64,000 nt of DNA, taken from positions 2,046,001-2,110,000 of the forward strand of contig JADNRZ010000001.1 of NCBI GenBank assembly GCA_015501605.1, read 5' to 3'. Origin of the DNA: Panaeolus papilionaceus. Lineage: Eukaryota > Basidiomycota > Agaricomycetes > Agaricales. The translations under genes and the position numbers were made by a program. The number at the start of each line of letters is the position of its first letter. Position 1 is the stretch's first letter. The notes beneath the pieces are model-generated. The model was not told where the DNA came from. It was given only the letters and a program-made list of their open reading frames with translations, and made no database searches. Positions 10,805 through 22,785 of this stretch are shown here, in pieces.

Positions 10805-11786
10805 TTAGGACTCAATAGCCATAGGAACTACGTCAACGGCCTTTTTGCTAGCGGCGCCTAACACTTCGCGTCCCTCCCAGAACTTGGGTAGCTCATTACC
10901 AGGAACAAATAACCTTTCTACCTTATCTTCAGTGATAACACACATACGAATAACTCCTCCAGACGACCCATCTCGAGCCATGGCAAGTGCCAGTGCTATA
11001 TTTTGGTTAGAACGGTAGTGATGTGGACAAGTCATAACATCGTACTGTTTTTCACAAACTCGACGGTTTGATCGCGACCCCATCCCTCCTGGTATGTAGC
11101 GTCGCAGTAACCGTAGACGTATGTAGAACCAGATCCTGGGCAAGAATTAATACCACCAGGAAGCATGCAAACCTCTTACTTACCCCCGATTGCCCAAGGC
11201 TGTCGGAACAAGCCTCCACCAAGAGGGATGTTATACACAGAGGGACCCACTGATTCGTCCCATCCAGCTACGATGATGCCGGCGCTAAGGCCATCTTTGT
11301 TTTCATAACAGATCTTTTGGAAGAGAGCTGCTGCTGTGTGTACTGAGGGAGATTTGCCAGATGTTTGTCTGCGTATGGAATAAATGGATCGACGTCCGTT
11401 AACTTTCTAGATTCAATGAGCTGCTTACGCGTATAGCTGGAGATTATAATGAACAGCATCTGCAACAGCCTGAGTATCTGCAGCAGACCCTGACCGACAG
11501 CAATAGATACGATCGTGAACATGGGTCAATTTATCTGTAACACGATTGGCCTGTATGTTGGAAGGTAAGATAATATGTGTGTCGTATATCTGTTCAATGA
11601 CATACGATATAACTTCCAGTCGTTGTGCGACTGTCTGCGCCAATGACAACTCCTCCGTCGAATTGCACGGCCATGATAGATGTCTACGAGTAGATTGATT
11701 AGAGATTATATTATTATGATGCCAATGCCACGTACACCTAAGTTAACCTCTCCTGTCTTGAGTCTATCCATGTCGATGTGGTCCAT
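10805..11786 (-). CDS. PRE3: 20S proteasome subunit beta1 (caspase-like active subunit)
   Basis: Exon 1 (11786-11736) encodes a 17-residue propeptide ending in Gly. The next exon begins with Thr1 ([20 protein letters not shown]), so autocleavage Gly/Thr is preserved. Asp17 lies in VIGADSRTT and Lys33 in [16 protein letters not shown]. Further blocks are [45 protein letters not shown] and [16 protein letters not shown], all diagnostic for beta1. The mature subunit cleaves after acidic residues in the 20S core. The gene has many small exons and ends at the TAA at 10805-10807. It is divergent from RPN12 with 119 bases between starts, and alpha7 lies just beyond, which gives a small proteasome cluster. 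Its shared promoter has two TGACGCGTC copies. Confidence 0.95.
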
Positions 11787-11905
11787 GATTGTAGTTGTGG
11801 TTAAAGAGCCAATGACCGAGAAAGGCAGTTAAAGTCAGAGAGCTGACGCGTCTCATTGAATTTCTGATCGTGACGCGTCCTCCTCTCTCTTCATTTTACA
11901 CAACA
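11787..11905. promoter_or_regulatory. Shared PRE3/RPN12 promoter with two TGACGCGTC boxes
   Basis: Two copies of TGACGCGTC lie on the plus strand at 11844-11852 and 11871-11879, 27 bases apart. The gap between the two start codons is only 119 bases. A third exact copy is found on the minus strand at 14210-14218, in the alpha7/NUP82 promoter. The pyrimidine-rich stretch TCCTCTCTCTTC just before the RPN12 ATG is typical of fungal leaders. Confidence 0.6.
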
Positions 11906-12961
11906 ATGTCCCAACTCAAATCTTTATACGAGGAACTTGGTCGTACTTTTTACTCTAAACAATGCGATCTTAATAAATGTTTAGCATTGCTGCCAAAACT
12001 CAAGGTATAAATCTTCGTCTGTTTGATAAATCGCCTTTTATCACTGATCCCACAACTAGATGGGGCTCATTGAAGCAGGTCTTCTTCTTCCTCAGGGCAA
12101 CGTCAATCTGGGCGATCTGGTAGTTGCTCGTCAGTGAACAGTCAATAATATCTGGTCAAAACTTTACCTCATCCTAATAGGTGACATCCTCGAAATCGGC
12201 GCATTTGTTAGCATTCGAAGTCGAGATGTGCCCTCGTTCGACCGCTATTTTGCACAGCTTCAAACATTCTATGTTGACTATAGGTATCCCTTAATTTCTT
12301 GCACTCAGACACACATAATCTTAGAACGATTCATCAGTGAATCCCTTCCAGCATCGAAACGTGAATACGCAATCCGTGGACTAAACCTCATCCGGCTCCT
12401 CACGCAGAACCGCATCGCTGATTTCCATACCACCCTCGAAAGTCTTGATGCCGATGTTATTGCTGAGAACCCCTTCATCCGACACCCCGTTAATTTGGAA
12501 AGATGGCTTATGGAGGGCAGTTACAGTAAGGTTTGGAATGCTAGAGAGGAAGCGCCGGCCGAAGAGTACAAATTCTTTGTGGATAGTCTAATGGGCACGA
12601 TCAGGTCAGCGTCTCACTACGCCGAAGCACTATTGAATTTAATTAACATCCTCTTTCTGAAGGAATGAAATTGCTAGCTGCGAAGAGGCCGCATACGAAA
12701 GCTTGCCGTTGAAAGATGCTGCGACGCTATTGTTCTTCCCTAACCAATCTGAACTTCTCAAATTTGCACAACAGGTTGGTATTTCTTCTACATCGAATGC
12801 TATATATAATTGACCTTGTTTCACAGAGAGGATGGGAGGTTGGTTTGACTGGCGGGACGATCAACTTTAAGCGAAAGAGCGAGGAGAAGGTCGAAATACC
12901 TAAACAACGCCTCATTGCCGCTTCCTTAGCTTATGCTCGAGAACTCGAGCAAATTGTATAA
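11906..12961 (+). CDS. RPN12: 26S proteasome regulatory subunit RPN12
   Basis: The start is MSQLKSLYEELGRTFYSKQ at 11906. After several introns the protein continues with SIRSRDVPSFDRYFAQLQTFYVDYR, SESLPASKREYAIRGLNLIRLL, FHTTLESLDADVIAENPFI and LERWLMEGSYSKVW. The end is the PCI-type winged helix with a C-terminal EIPKQRLIAASLAYARELEQIV. This is the lid subunit Rpn12/PSMD8, the last to join the 19S lid, with a PCI domain at its end. The C-terminal helix ending in Ile-Val is consistent with the role of the Rpn12 tail in lid-base joining. It is convergent with alpha7 (76 bases apart) and divergent from PRE3. The gene is complete, with about six short introns. Confidence 0.93.
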
Positions 12962-13037
12962 TTTCTAATACTACATTGTGTCCTTCAATGGTATTATCTT
13001 TACGCGAAAGTCATACATGATACAATTGTAAAATTAC

Positions 13038-14107
13038 TCATTCAAAGGTTTCCAAGGCAGCTTTTGCCTCAGCTTCTGCTTCCTTGAACAGGTCTTTGGG
13101 TACATGGGTATGGGTGTAATTGCTCTCTGGACCGATCCATGAAATCTCGAGCTCAAACTCCTTCTCTTTGGCGTCGTCGTGCACCAGATAGATACTGCAA
13201 GATAGAGTTATGAGTAGGCAACATCAAAGATAAATTAGGGCATACATTCGAGCAGCTTCCATAACAGCCTCGTGCATTGAAAGCTCATTCAGTTTCAATT
13301 TCTCCAGCTCGGTCTTGGCCAATTGTCGACCCTTGCCAACGGCAGCGCCGTTGTATCCCTGTAAAGACCAATATCAAAAATCACTCATAGCAGTCTTTAT
13401 GACATGACATACAAAGAAAACGCCGCTCGGCTCAACGACGAAAAGTGATGGTCCGCTCTCGTCAACACCGCCAAGGATTGTGCTGATACCAAACGGTCGC
13501 ACCGATGAGTACAGTGTATATGCTTGAACATAAAGACCCAATCGGTCGACGATTGCCTATAGAATTGTGGTCAGTGACTTTTAGACACCGATAGAGTGTT
13601 TGGTATTCCATACCTTGAGAGGAGCTGGGGCACGGTAGATATCGCGATAGCTGCTTGCTTCGTCGCGTGCACGGTTGGAAATATTTCGCCCATCTGCTAG
13701 AAGACCCGCAGTTGCCTATTTTACTTTATGTAAGGATGCTACCGGGAAACTAGGATTTTTCACGAACGAGACCAATGTGTCGATCTATTGTCTGAATTCT
13801 ACGATTTGCGTCTGGAACCAGCAATTTCGAATGGACCAGCTTTTCTACTGCAAGGACAACGCCATCTTTCACTTTGAGACCAATCGCAGTTCTATTGCAG
13901 CAATTTTTAATGATATGATCCTAAATGAATGTTGAAAGACCAACCCAGAGTTTTCTACCGCTTTGCCAGCATATTCGACCTAGATGAGCAGGGAGAGGTC
14001 AAATGAGTGGAATTGGTAAATGCTGGAGAAGTATTAACCTGAAATATGCGACCATCTGGCGAGTAAGTACTTGCTGAAAGGTCGTAACCTGTTCCGATTG
14101 AAGTCAT
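13038..14107 (-). CDS. PRE10: 20S proteasome subunit alpha7 (PSMA3/Pre10 type)
   Basis: The N-terminus [23 protein letters not shown] is the alpha-subunit signature, followed by the [18 protein letters not shown] segment that starts the alpha fold. Later exons give [18 protein letters not shown], then [55 protein letters not shown] and [17 protein letters not shown]. The end has the alpha7 mark [16 protein letters not shown] and a long acidic-helical tail ([16 protein letters not shown]). Alpha subunits form the outer rings and the gate of the 20S core. The start at 14107 fits the family. Some introns can look open in other frames. Its promoter, shared with NUP82, has one exact and one near TGACGCGTC box. 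Confidence 0.93.
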
Positions 14108-14268
14108 TGGGCTGTATGAAGATGATAGGAAGGTACTGATCAGAAATGAGGACGCGCAAGCACTTGTCCATCTTGAACGCGTCAGTTGAGCGTGGGAACA
14201 TCATATCAAGACGCGTCACACTTTGAACCGCCTATTATAGCTCTGACCAACTTGAACAACTTTCCATC
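14108..14268. promoter_or_regulatory. Shared PRE10/NUP82 promoter with TGACGCGTC-type boxes
   Basis: On the minus strand (toward PRE10) there is an exact TGACGCGTC at 14218-14210 and TGACGCGTT at 14184-14176. This matches the pair in the PRE3/RPN12 promoter 2.3 kb away. The gap between the start codons is 161 bases. Confidence 0.55.
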
Positions 14269-17227
14269 ATGGCAGACGACGAATGGACAGCTTCACTAAG
14301 GGACCATCCCATTTTCTCATTACCGGAGAGCTTAGGGAGCTCAACAAAGGGTCATACCAATCCACTAGAGCTTTCAACAGCTACCTTACCGAAATTCATC
14401 GAAAAGAACCCAAAGGTTGACAGTTTAACACCATCAGGTCGTAGACAGGCTATGGTGTTGAAGGATGCAGACTTGATTGTCGCAGCGGGGAAAGAGATTA
14501 GAATGTCACCTTTTGGTGATCTTAAACTAAGTCAGAGTGCAAGGAAATCGTATAAGGCGAGTAGTAGGGAGATGTTTCTGTATGAAAACAGGAACCATAG
14601 ACTAATACGGAGTCGTTTCAGACGCTGCGCACGCCCAATCTCCAATTCGAAATTCATCAAATTGCTTTGAATCCGACTGGAAAACTTTTGGCTATTGCCG
14701 GAGCATACCAGGTTGCGGTTCTTGTTTTGCCTCGTGCGGGTTACAGCCGGCTTGTACCAGATACGATCGACTGCAAGCAAGTAATCTTTACCGTGCTTAA
14801 GATTCTCGTGTATTAACACACATACAGAGCAGTGAGTATTGGTCAGTATTACCATGCTACAACCAATGCAGCTGCGGTTGCCAAAATTGATTGGCATCCT
14901 TGGGGAGAGGCTGGTTCTACTTTGCTGGTTATGACCATCGACGGAAAACTCAGGTAAGCGGTTCATCGCACAGATATCACAGTACTTGACCTGCTCTACA
15001 GAGAATACGACATTTCGAATGACACAGAAGAACCTCAACAAGTATTGAGCTTCGTCAATGAGCGCCAATCGAAATCTTACATGGCGGAAGACAATTCAGA
15101 GAGAGAAGTCGCGTCGTTCACTCTTGGAAAAGGGCGAGCTGACTGGGGACCCATGACCGTGTACGCTCTGATGAAATCGGGGGACATTTATTCAATATGC
15201 CCTTATCTTCCTCAAAATGCGTGAGTGCAGTTTTTACTCCTTGAAATATTTTTCTAAAAAGCCTGGGCGTTTAGTTCCGTCCCTTCGTCGTATCTACAAT
15301 CCCTTGAATGTTTTATATCTGCAAAACAAGAATTTCTGGCCCAGGAATCCACAGTTGCCTCTAAGAACCTCTCCCCTTTGTACGACTACCAAAAGAAATA
15401 TGTGACGGCTCTACTCAAGCAATTACCCTCCGATACCCAGTCATCACGCGGTGCATCTGTATCACTACACCCGCCGACTATAATGAAATCACGGCCTTCA
15501 CGGCAAGGTCCTTTCCTCCTCCAACCTGCACCGAGACTATTGGAAAACAGCGAAGGTGGCGACGCAACGGACATCGCTTACTTATCTTTCGAAGCCAACG
15601 ATGACGAGCCGGATGACAGTGCAAGAGACACTGAGCACTTGGGGATTTTATTGGTATCGTATCAAGATGGAAAGGTAGATATCTTTTTGGACGTCGAAAA
15701 GGTTGAAGCAAGGTGGGACAACAAACAGGTGTGTCCAACACGTACTTTTGTGCAAGCCCTTGTCTAACAACGATCGCAGTTCTCAAATCGCGGTTTACCG
15801 ATGCTAGCTGTGTATGAAACCATAGATTTGGGCTTAGTGTCAACACTTCACAAGCTATCGTCAGAACCAGGCTCAACATCTCTTTTGGAATTGTTACGCG
15901 CCAATTACCCTGTTCTCTTCCAGGATCCGTTGCACGACGACACGATTTACGTTTATCACGCGTTCGGCGTGCATGCACTGGACATTGGACCTGTACTTGC
16001 TGGATTAACAATGGCACTACGCAAGGAAGATGACGAGTCTCTGCTCAAGAAGAACCTAGAGGAAAACTCTGCTTTGACAAACGTTCAACCTATCCTCAAC
16101 ACATTTTCAGCTCAAAGGAGGTAAGCAGGACGTTGCTATTCTGCCGCTTCTATGACTAACATCTTCGCTTAGATGCTCCAACCCCGTGGTAGCAGTCGCT
16201 ATACCAAACGATGTCTACCTCACATACAGTATATTCATTGTTTCCTCGATGATGCGCATCACATCCTTGCCGCTAAATCTTCGATCAAATGCGGAAGCCA
16301 CATCAACGAAAACAGTTCCGGCAGAGGACACTCCTTCAAACGCCAGCAAGTGGCTCAAACCCGTCAACGGCCCAGCCACTTATGTGTCTCTTCTTGCCGG
16401 AGAACCCTATCAGCCTCCCGCGATGAGCACCTCGAATTTAGGGTTGCCTTCCATACCCGACAGAACTAAAGGAAAAGAAATAACTCTGACTCCAGATACC
16501 CTCAGGTATTTGGCAAAAGTCGTGGCACAGTTATCGACCAAGACACAAGAAGCACATCTCGCCTATCGAGCAGCAGCTCTCCGTGTTAGCCTACAGCAAC
16601 AAGAATTAGTCCGAATATCGCTTAAGGCAAAGGAAATGGAGGGTATCATTGACCGGTTACAGGCGGCAAGCAACGCAAAGCTTGAAGAAAGGGTTGCTAG
16701 CATTCAGGCGGAGCAAAAGAAAATGATCACCCGTTTCGACAAGCTGCTACAGGCCCTCATGCAAAAATCATGTCCAGAACTGAGCGAACATGAGACAAAA
16801 TGGTTTGAAGAATTGAAGAGAATGAAACAAGAAGTGCATGGGGTTGGAAGGTACGACGAGGAATCATTGACATCCCGGACTCAATTGGTGAGATATATCC
16901 CTCTTTATCCGATTTGCCAACTCATTTATATTGCATCGCCGTAGTTGGAAAGGGAACATAAGCGTATATACCCCAATCTCAAGGCGCTCTCAGACAAACT
17001 GCAAGGCAATGGCACTCTTGCTACACGCGGGCAAAATCTTGGACTGTCCCAAGCCTTTGAATATGGCGAAAAGTCTAATCTTGAGTATGTATTTACTCAT
17101 CTCTTTTGTAAAGCGGAATACTGAAGTCTTTCACAGTCGGACGAGGATTGCCGCTCTCGAAAAGCAGCTCTCAGAGCTTGCGTTACAGCTCGACATTTCG
17201 CTTGGTAGACCTCCAGTGTCGCAATGA
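14269..17227 (+). CDS. NUP82: Nucleoporin NUP82/NUP88-like
   Basis: The start is MADDEWTASLRDHPIFSLP. An N-terminal beta-propeller follows, with FEIHQIALNPTGKLLAIAGA then VAVLVLPR, which is the typical first propeller blade of fungal Nup82, and KIDWHPWGEAGSTLLVMTID, DWGPMTVYALMKSGDIYSICP and later blades through about 16130. After about 16480 the protein is a long coiled coil (LRYLAKVVAQLSTKTQEAHL, KEMEGIIDRLQAASNAKLEER and a final RIAALEKQLSELALQLDI). Nup82 sits on the cytoplasmic face of the pore and anchors Nup159 and Nsp1 in mRNA export. Roughly ten exons can be traced; the internal joins near 15210-15360 and 16900-17130 are approximate. It is divergent from alpha7 and convergent on a P450 (123 bases). 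Confidence 0.78.
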
Positions 17228-17350
17228 TCATGTATATGGTTAACCGCCCCCCAGCCCTTATGTACGATATCTGGTTTGCATTCCTGCTAGACTACTTTCT
17301 GTATTTTTACGTCATTTTCGCTATTACGAATGTCCAGATCTCGGGATATG

Positions 17351-19236
17351 CTAGTGATGACTCCCTCGTCTTATCTGCACCATAGCCCGACCCTCGTTGT
17401 GCAAGGGCACAAAAAAGTCTTTGAAAGACTTGAAGGCGTCCATGCTAGAGGATAGTGAGTAGTTACCTGACATTTGCGAGTTGCTTATGCGTACCTCGTA
17501 TCCACAAGCTCCAGATCCAAGCGCCGAAAAATATGACCAAAAAATAAATAAAGCTGCACCCATGCTATGCTAAGGAACAAGGATTAAAATATGCTGTTGG
17601 ACGTGAAAGCGCACTTACTTGACGCCCAGACACATCCTAGGTCCCTTGGAGAACGAAAGCAGATGCTGGGTTAGGCCAGAGGCACTCTGCTCTAACCAGC
17701 GCTCCGGCTTAAATTCGCGAGGTTGTGGAAATATAGCTGAATCTAGATGGACACAAGTGACACTCATCCCAACAATTGTCTGGAAAGTTCCTGGTCAGTG
17801 GAAATTCTTTTGCAAGCTGAACAATGACTCACGTTTGCAGGGAGGTCTATACCAGCAATATTTGATCCTAATGGTCCAACAACACGGGGTAGGGGTGTCA
17901 CGAATCCATGAGAGAGTCTGAGTGACTCCTTGATGACTGCATTCTAAGAAAGATGGCGAATAAGCCTGGAAAATGTTATTACAGTGACGGTTATCCTACG
18001 AGATACGGCAAGCTCTGAAGAACACGGAGGTCAAGAGGTTGGTCATTGTCAGGATATGCTGCGATGAGCTCTGCGACGAGCTGATTTCGGATAGTTTCTT
18101 GACGCAGAACGTGGTAGACGCCGAGAGTGCATGTGTTACCGACGGTGTCACTCCCGGCTTGCACAATAGAAAGTGCTTCATCGAGAAGAGAATGGGATAA
18201 ATCGTTGGTTGTAGAGAAAATGTCACAAAGAGTCGACTGTGGTTGAGAACCTTTGGGGGCCGAGGCTTTTTCTAGAAAGTCAGAAATGAAACTCTGTAAG
18301 CGGAGAAATGAGAGGAACTGTGCATAAAGACGTCCGGGTGTCCAAGTGGGAAGACGCATGAGGAGGTACATAATCCAAGGGAAAGTCTTGAGAACCCAAA
18401 GGAGGGGTAAAGCGTTCTGTATATCCAACAATACAGGCGCAGAGAATCCGGGGTATTCCAGAGAGTTGATGCAAAGACCGAAAAAATAGTGTGTAACAAT
18501 GTCCAGCGCTGCAGAGCGCGATGCAAAAAACATATCGGTTGGATATTTTTGCTGGCGATACATCTTTGAGATTAAGAGTTCGATCTGAGGAAAATAGGAC
18601 GTTGATTAGTCGCACAGAGTCACATCTGCCCTCAACCAACCTTCTGTCGGATGATAACCTCCGCTCCTACGACTCCTCGCCGGGCAAAGAGTGGATTTAG
18701 CCTCTTTCTCCTCGCCTTGGACGTGTGGTAGTCAATAGCTCCAAATGCCGACCTACCAACTCCGAAGCAAGAATAAAATTTAGGTTCCTTGGATAAACGA
18801 GACCCCGATAGATATATGTCCGAATATGCTGCAGGGGTATTAAAGTGAAGCTGACGAATAGACAAAAAAGTCAAAGAAAGTTATATTATAGAAGTAACAA
18901 AGTCATATATCTTTACCTCGTTGGGTCCTATCCTGATAATGGGCCCTGAGTAATAAAAACTTTTGAGGTAGTTTCGGCAAATAAAGAGCATAAGAACGCA
19001 CCATGCTGTTCGTGTAGGGTGTGGATTCTTTCCAAAAGTGCACCGCCCTTAAAAACTTCGTAATAAGCCCTATATAGAGATGTAATAGCAGCGAGTTTAG
19101 GACCGGGGAATCGGGACAATGGGTGTAAGTATATCCTGTAGACAGAAATCACAATGCTATGGAGAATCCAGACGATCATTATAAAGAGCATCATGGAGGT
19201 CGAATTGAGGTGTTGTGAAACAGAAGGAAAATCCAT
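17351..19236 (-). CDS. Cytochrome P450 monooxygenase
   Basis: The start is [19 protein letters not shown] single hydrophobic anchor lies at residues 14-35, then the basic/proline hinge [18 protein letters not shown]. The second exon has [20 protein letters not shown] and LFARRGVV. The I helix has AGSDTVGNT (18161-18135). The K helix shows ExxR in [13 protein letters not shown], then the [11 protein letters not shown] strand, and EFKPERW. The heme-binding loop is [10 protein letters not shown] with the axial Cys near 17635. After a last intron the C-terminal [11 protein letters not shown] helix and tail follow. The class is a fungal microsomal P450, close in pattern to the isotrichodermin/trichodiene oxygenase-like group, but the substrate is unknown. 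All catalytic motifs are intact. No biosynthetic partner genes are next to it, so it is probably not part of a metabolite cluster. Confidence 0.9.
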
Positions 19237-20454
19237 GGCTCAGAAGAGAAGGTAGCAAACCAAAACAAGAGCCACGTATAGGCCTTCCAATCATCTTTAT
19301 ACTGAAGGCAAACACTGAGAGCGGGAGGGAGCGGAAGGGAGCAAAGACTTTGACAGCTCCCCCCAAAAGGTGTTCGTCTGGGGGGTTGGAGAGATCCCCG
19401 CAAGTAGATATCAGCCTCGATGACACGAGGGGAAGCGCCTTTGCTCGCCAAAGGTGAGGAGAGCACTAAGCTGAACCAAGAATATAATCCCAAAGCAATC
19501 AGATACACCAACCTTAGCCAGCCAGGTACCAAATTTATCTCTGAAAGGGGGGGCCAGAGAGAGTATAAATCCACCGATATAGGTAGCACGCGGCGGCGGC
19601 GGGATCCAACCACAAAGTAGAGCGTAGCTTTCTATGACAACGCCATTCCGCGGATGTATATCTACTGAATTTAACGGACACTGGCAGGGGGTCGCAGTGA
19701 TTGGAGGGAGCATCGAAATCTGGTGTTCGCCCAACTAAACCAGAATTGGATGGTTACGTCTGGGTTCACCTGTAGTCATCACGGAATAAAATTGAGCAAG
19801 AAACTCGTTGCATGAGTGGTTGGGTTTGATAAAGGCCTGCTGACCATGGTGACCGTTCAAACGAAGGATAAAACAAACCCAGGACACAAGGATGCAAAGA
19901 AGGCTTGTTCAAATGTACCAGAGCGAATTTTGCCGCTGCCAGAGGTCGGCCATACATAAATCTGCACAGGATTCTGCGACCTCGCTATGCTTCCAAAGTC
20001 TTCGAATACTGAGAAGCAGAAAATCAGGTACAATTCAGTGGGTAATCAGTAGTACTCCGTTACCGCGGAGGGCAAAGACATGAAAGGAAATCAGCTCATT
20101 TAGCAATTGTATGAAAGATTAGTTATCACGTCAGTAAAAATGCCAATAAGTAGTAGTGCGAAGTCGAAGCGCATCAGAAATTAAATCAGGCATAGCACAT
20201 ATGTACCCCACCAACTTTTTTTCTCACCTGTATAGGCGTTTCAAACCAATTTCGTGCGATTTGGGCGCGCGTACTTTGAACACTCAAGCCATCACCGTTA
20301 CAACAATCTCAAACAAAATCTGCATGAACAAAGACATGTAGGTGGATGTGTAGGTTGATAATTAGTGTAGACGGATTACAGATGGTAAAAATGTGATATC
20401 TAAAGCATGTCAGCATAGACGAGAAACTAGCAAATGTAAATATTGCATCACAAC
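19237..20454. other. P450 upstream region and 3' flank of the NIPA gene
   Basis: This is 1218 bases between two minus-strand genes. Open frames on the minus strand (19191-19613) include hydrophobic stretches but show no family motif and overlap the likely P450 leader; I do not call them. A GC-rich tract with CGG repeats lies at about 19590-19603. Nothing else is recognised. Confidence 0.45.
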
Positions 20455-22785
20455 TCATCGACTGATTGTATGAGGTCCAATAGTTCTGTGGTTTTGTCTC
20501 CTGCTGACGCTACGATCCCGTGTTTGGGAGTCACCGTCTACGCGACTGCTGCTGTCCCCATACCAGCTCAAAGTACGGCGTCTGTTGTAAGATTCCGAAG
20601 AAGGCGATTGATCTGCCTCGACATCCCCTTCTCTACTTCGCAAGAACGGAACTTCACGAGGTGGGGTATGCACAAGCAAAAGGTGCTTCGTGAAAAGAAC
20701 CATGAGACCAATACATCAGGGAGAACGATCCAGAATCTCTTACCTGAGCGGGTGAGATACCCATCATACCAATCCCACTGGGCTTGTGTCGTAACGTGGG
20801 TGTATCTTTCGGTCCAGCGACGCCGCTAGGAAGAATCAATGTTGCATGCCTTCTGCGTCCAACGGGTCCCAGACCGAGTTGCGGCCCCTCTGGTGAGGTC
20901 GGACTGCCCTCATAACTTGTTCTAGCTGCTTCGGAAGCCACATCTCCAGAGACCTCCGGGTTTTCAGCGGACGCTTGGGTTGGTGTCCACGCGATGATGA
21001 ATACACCGGCGAAGGTAGCCGCACAACCGTATAAAAATGTTATAACTTCGTGGAATCTGGCTTTAGCAAAGTCACCATAGAGGATGGCTGAGCCTATAAT
21101 GGCTGACAGGGTAAACAAGACAAATTGGACGGGAATCACAACCTGGGAATATGAGTTCCGGAGCTCAACTGATTTTTTTCGGCCCACTCACTTTGCTATC
21201 AAATCTCATCAAGGCCCTATTGAGATAGCGAATTTGACCCACACCAGTGAAGATCAACGTCTAGTCGCTCATAAGCCAGATAGATCAAGGAATTTCATTT
21301 GAACTTACTGCGATGATAGGATAGGTGATCCATTGCGTGAAAATGTCTAGCCATTGCAAGGTGAGGAGTGTAGATATCGCCTTTGTGGACAGAACAGTAA
21401 ATCCGCCTATCAGAGTATGTCAGTAGGATCGCTCGCAGGGGTTGAAGTATAGAGGTCGTCGAACCAAAAATCGCACAAAGGCCTACATCGATAATAACAA
21501 AAGTTTTCCCAAACTTCCCCTCGGATAAAACAGCAAGAAGAATTGCAGTGACGAAGTAAATGCAAGCATAAACCACGAAGGGGGTGCAACAAATGGCTTG
21601 AAGAAGTGCATCGGAATCTAGTCGCTTATCCGACGCATTTGAAGCCAAGACAACCGTCACTGCACCGATTATGGCAATGAGAACGCCAAAAAGATCGCGC
21701 TGTTACGAGGCGGAAGGGTCCGAAGAACGTTTGGATTGCGTCGGATAGCGCAGACACATAAAGGAAACGAAGGAGGATAAATAGGAGTCAGTCGAGCCGC
21801 GTGTCAGCAAGTAAAGAAGCGAGTGAATGGCCAGAGGCGTGATAAAATTTAAGACAGAATGATTTAGTTACTCACCTTCCTGAAGTGTTCACCGAGTAAC
21901 AATGGTGCAAAGAAGCAGTTGGCCATGAGAGCAAACTGGTCAATTTTTAAGTGTTATGTCCTTCGATTCGCTGTAAGAAATACCGGCTTACGGTACCAAG
22001 AGGGGCAACGACTGATGCAGGAGCAAATGCGTAAGATATAAAGTTGCCCAATTCTCCGACGTTCATTAAGGTGAACCCAAGCCACCTGAGCGTTTCAGCA
22101 AGTTTGAGGAGTACACCTACACCGGACATACCATAGCTTAGACCTGAGATACTCCCCCTCATTAGTCTTGACCAGATCCTCTCCTTGGTTCTCAGTGGGT
22201 TTCTTTTTGTTGGATGGAATGCCATGAAGCGCAGCATCCTCTGACATTATGTCAACAGGTAGAGCATAAACGTTTTGCTTTCTGGATCGACGGAATGGAA
22301 TAAACCGAGAAGCGAATGAACGCTTAGTCGGAGATGAATGTACAGCAACCGAAGGGTTTGTACCATAGTCCCGAGCACCTACGGCAGGGGACACGATAGT
22401 CGGAGGGCTTGCAAGCAGGGGTTGAGTCTCCCCAGATAGTTGTAGAGGTGATAATGGACCACAATCGTCTGAGGAAGAGGGGGACTGAAGTGTAGCCTGG
22501 TCTTCGTCTTGCTCGTGAAGAGTAGAAATATCTGAAACTTGATAAAATTTTTGTCCAACCAATACGGGATACATGCGTACGTTGTTTCGGGGTAGACAGA
22601 CGATTCCGTCGATCTTCTACTCTCTTGTGGGCCAGCTTTTGAAGGTTGAGAGCCAGTGAGATAAGCACATTGCCAGTTACAGCTACAACGATGCCAACGA
22701 GTGTCCTGGTCGTCAGCTTTGGCAAGTCATCGATGCCTTGCTGCATGAGAACAGCAATAGCCGAATTCAGGGCATGTAAACTCAT
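20455..22785 (-). CDS. NIPA-type magnesium transporter
   Basis: The start is MSLHALNSAIAVLMQQG at 22785. TM1 follows with TLVGIVVAVTGNVLISLALN then LQKLAHKR. A hydrophilic Ser/Pro-rich insert of about 150 residues follows (about 22620-22150, including PFRRSRKQNVYALP). The core resumes with KLWWLGFTLMNVGELGNFIS then YAFAPASVVAPLGT, the NIPA hallmark. More TM helices follow: AIIGAVTVVLASNAS region, CTPFVVYACIYFVTAILLAV, VIPVQFVLFTLSAIIGSAIL and FLYGCAATFAGVFIIAW. A long cytosolic tail with Ser/Arg-rich ends (SRREGDVEADQS-like) stops at 20455-20457. NIPA proteins (DUF803) are multi-pass Mg2+ transporters of the plasma membrane or endosomes. Exon ends near 21660-21970 are approximate. The start could lie further upstream. 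Confidence 0.85.

Noticed and set aside
19191..19734. Overlapping minus-strand frames of 107 and 140 residues before the P450
   Set aside because: They lie in the expected leader of the P450, overlap in several frames and show no motif.
17351..22785. A metabolite gene cluster around the P450
   Set aside because: The neighbours are a nucleoporin and a magnesium transporter; no synthase, transferase or cluster regulator is present.
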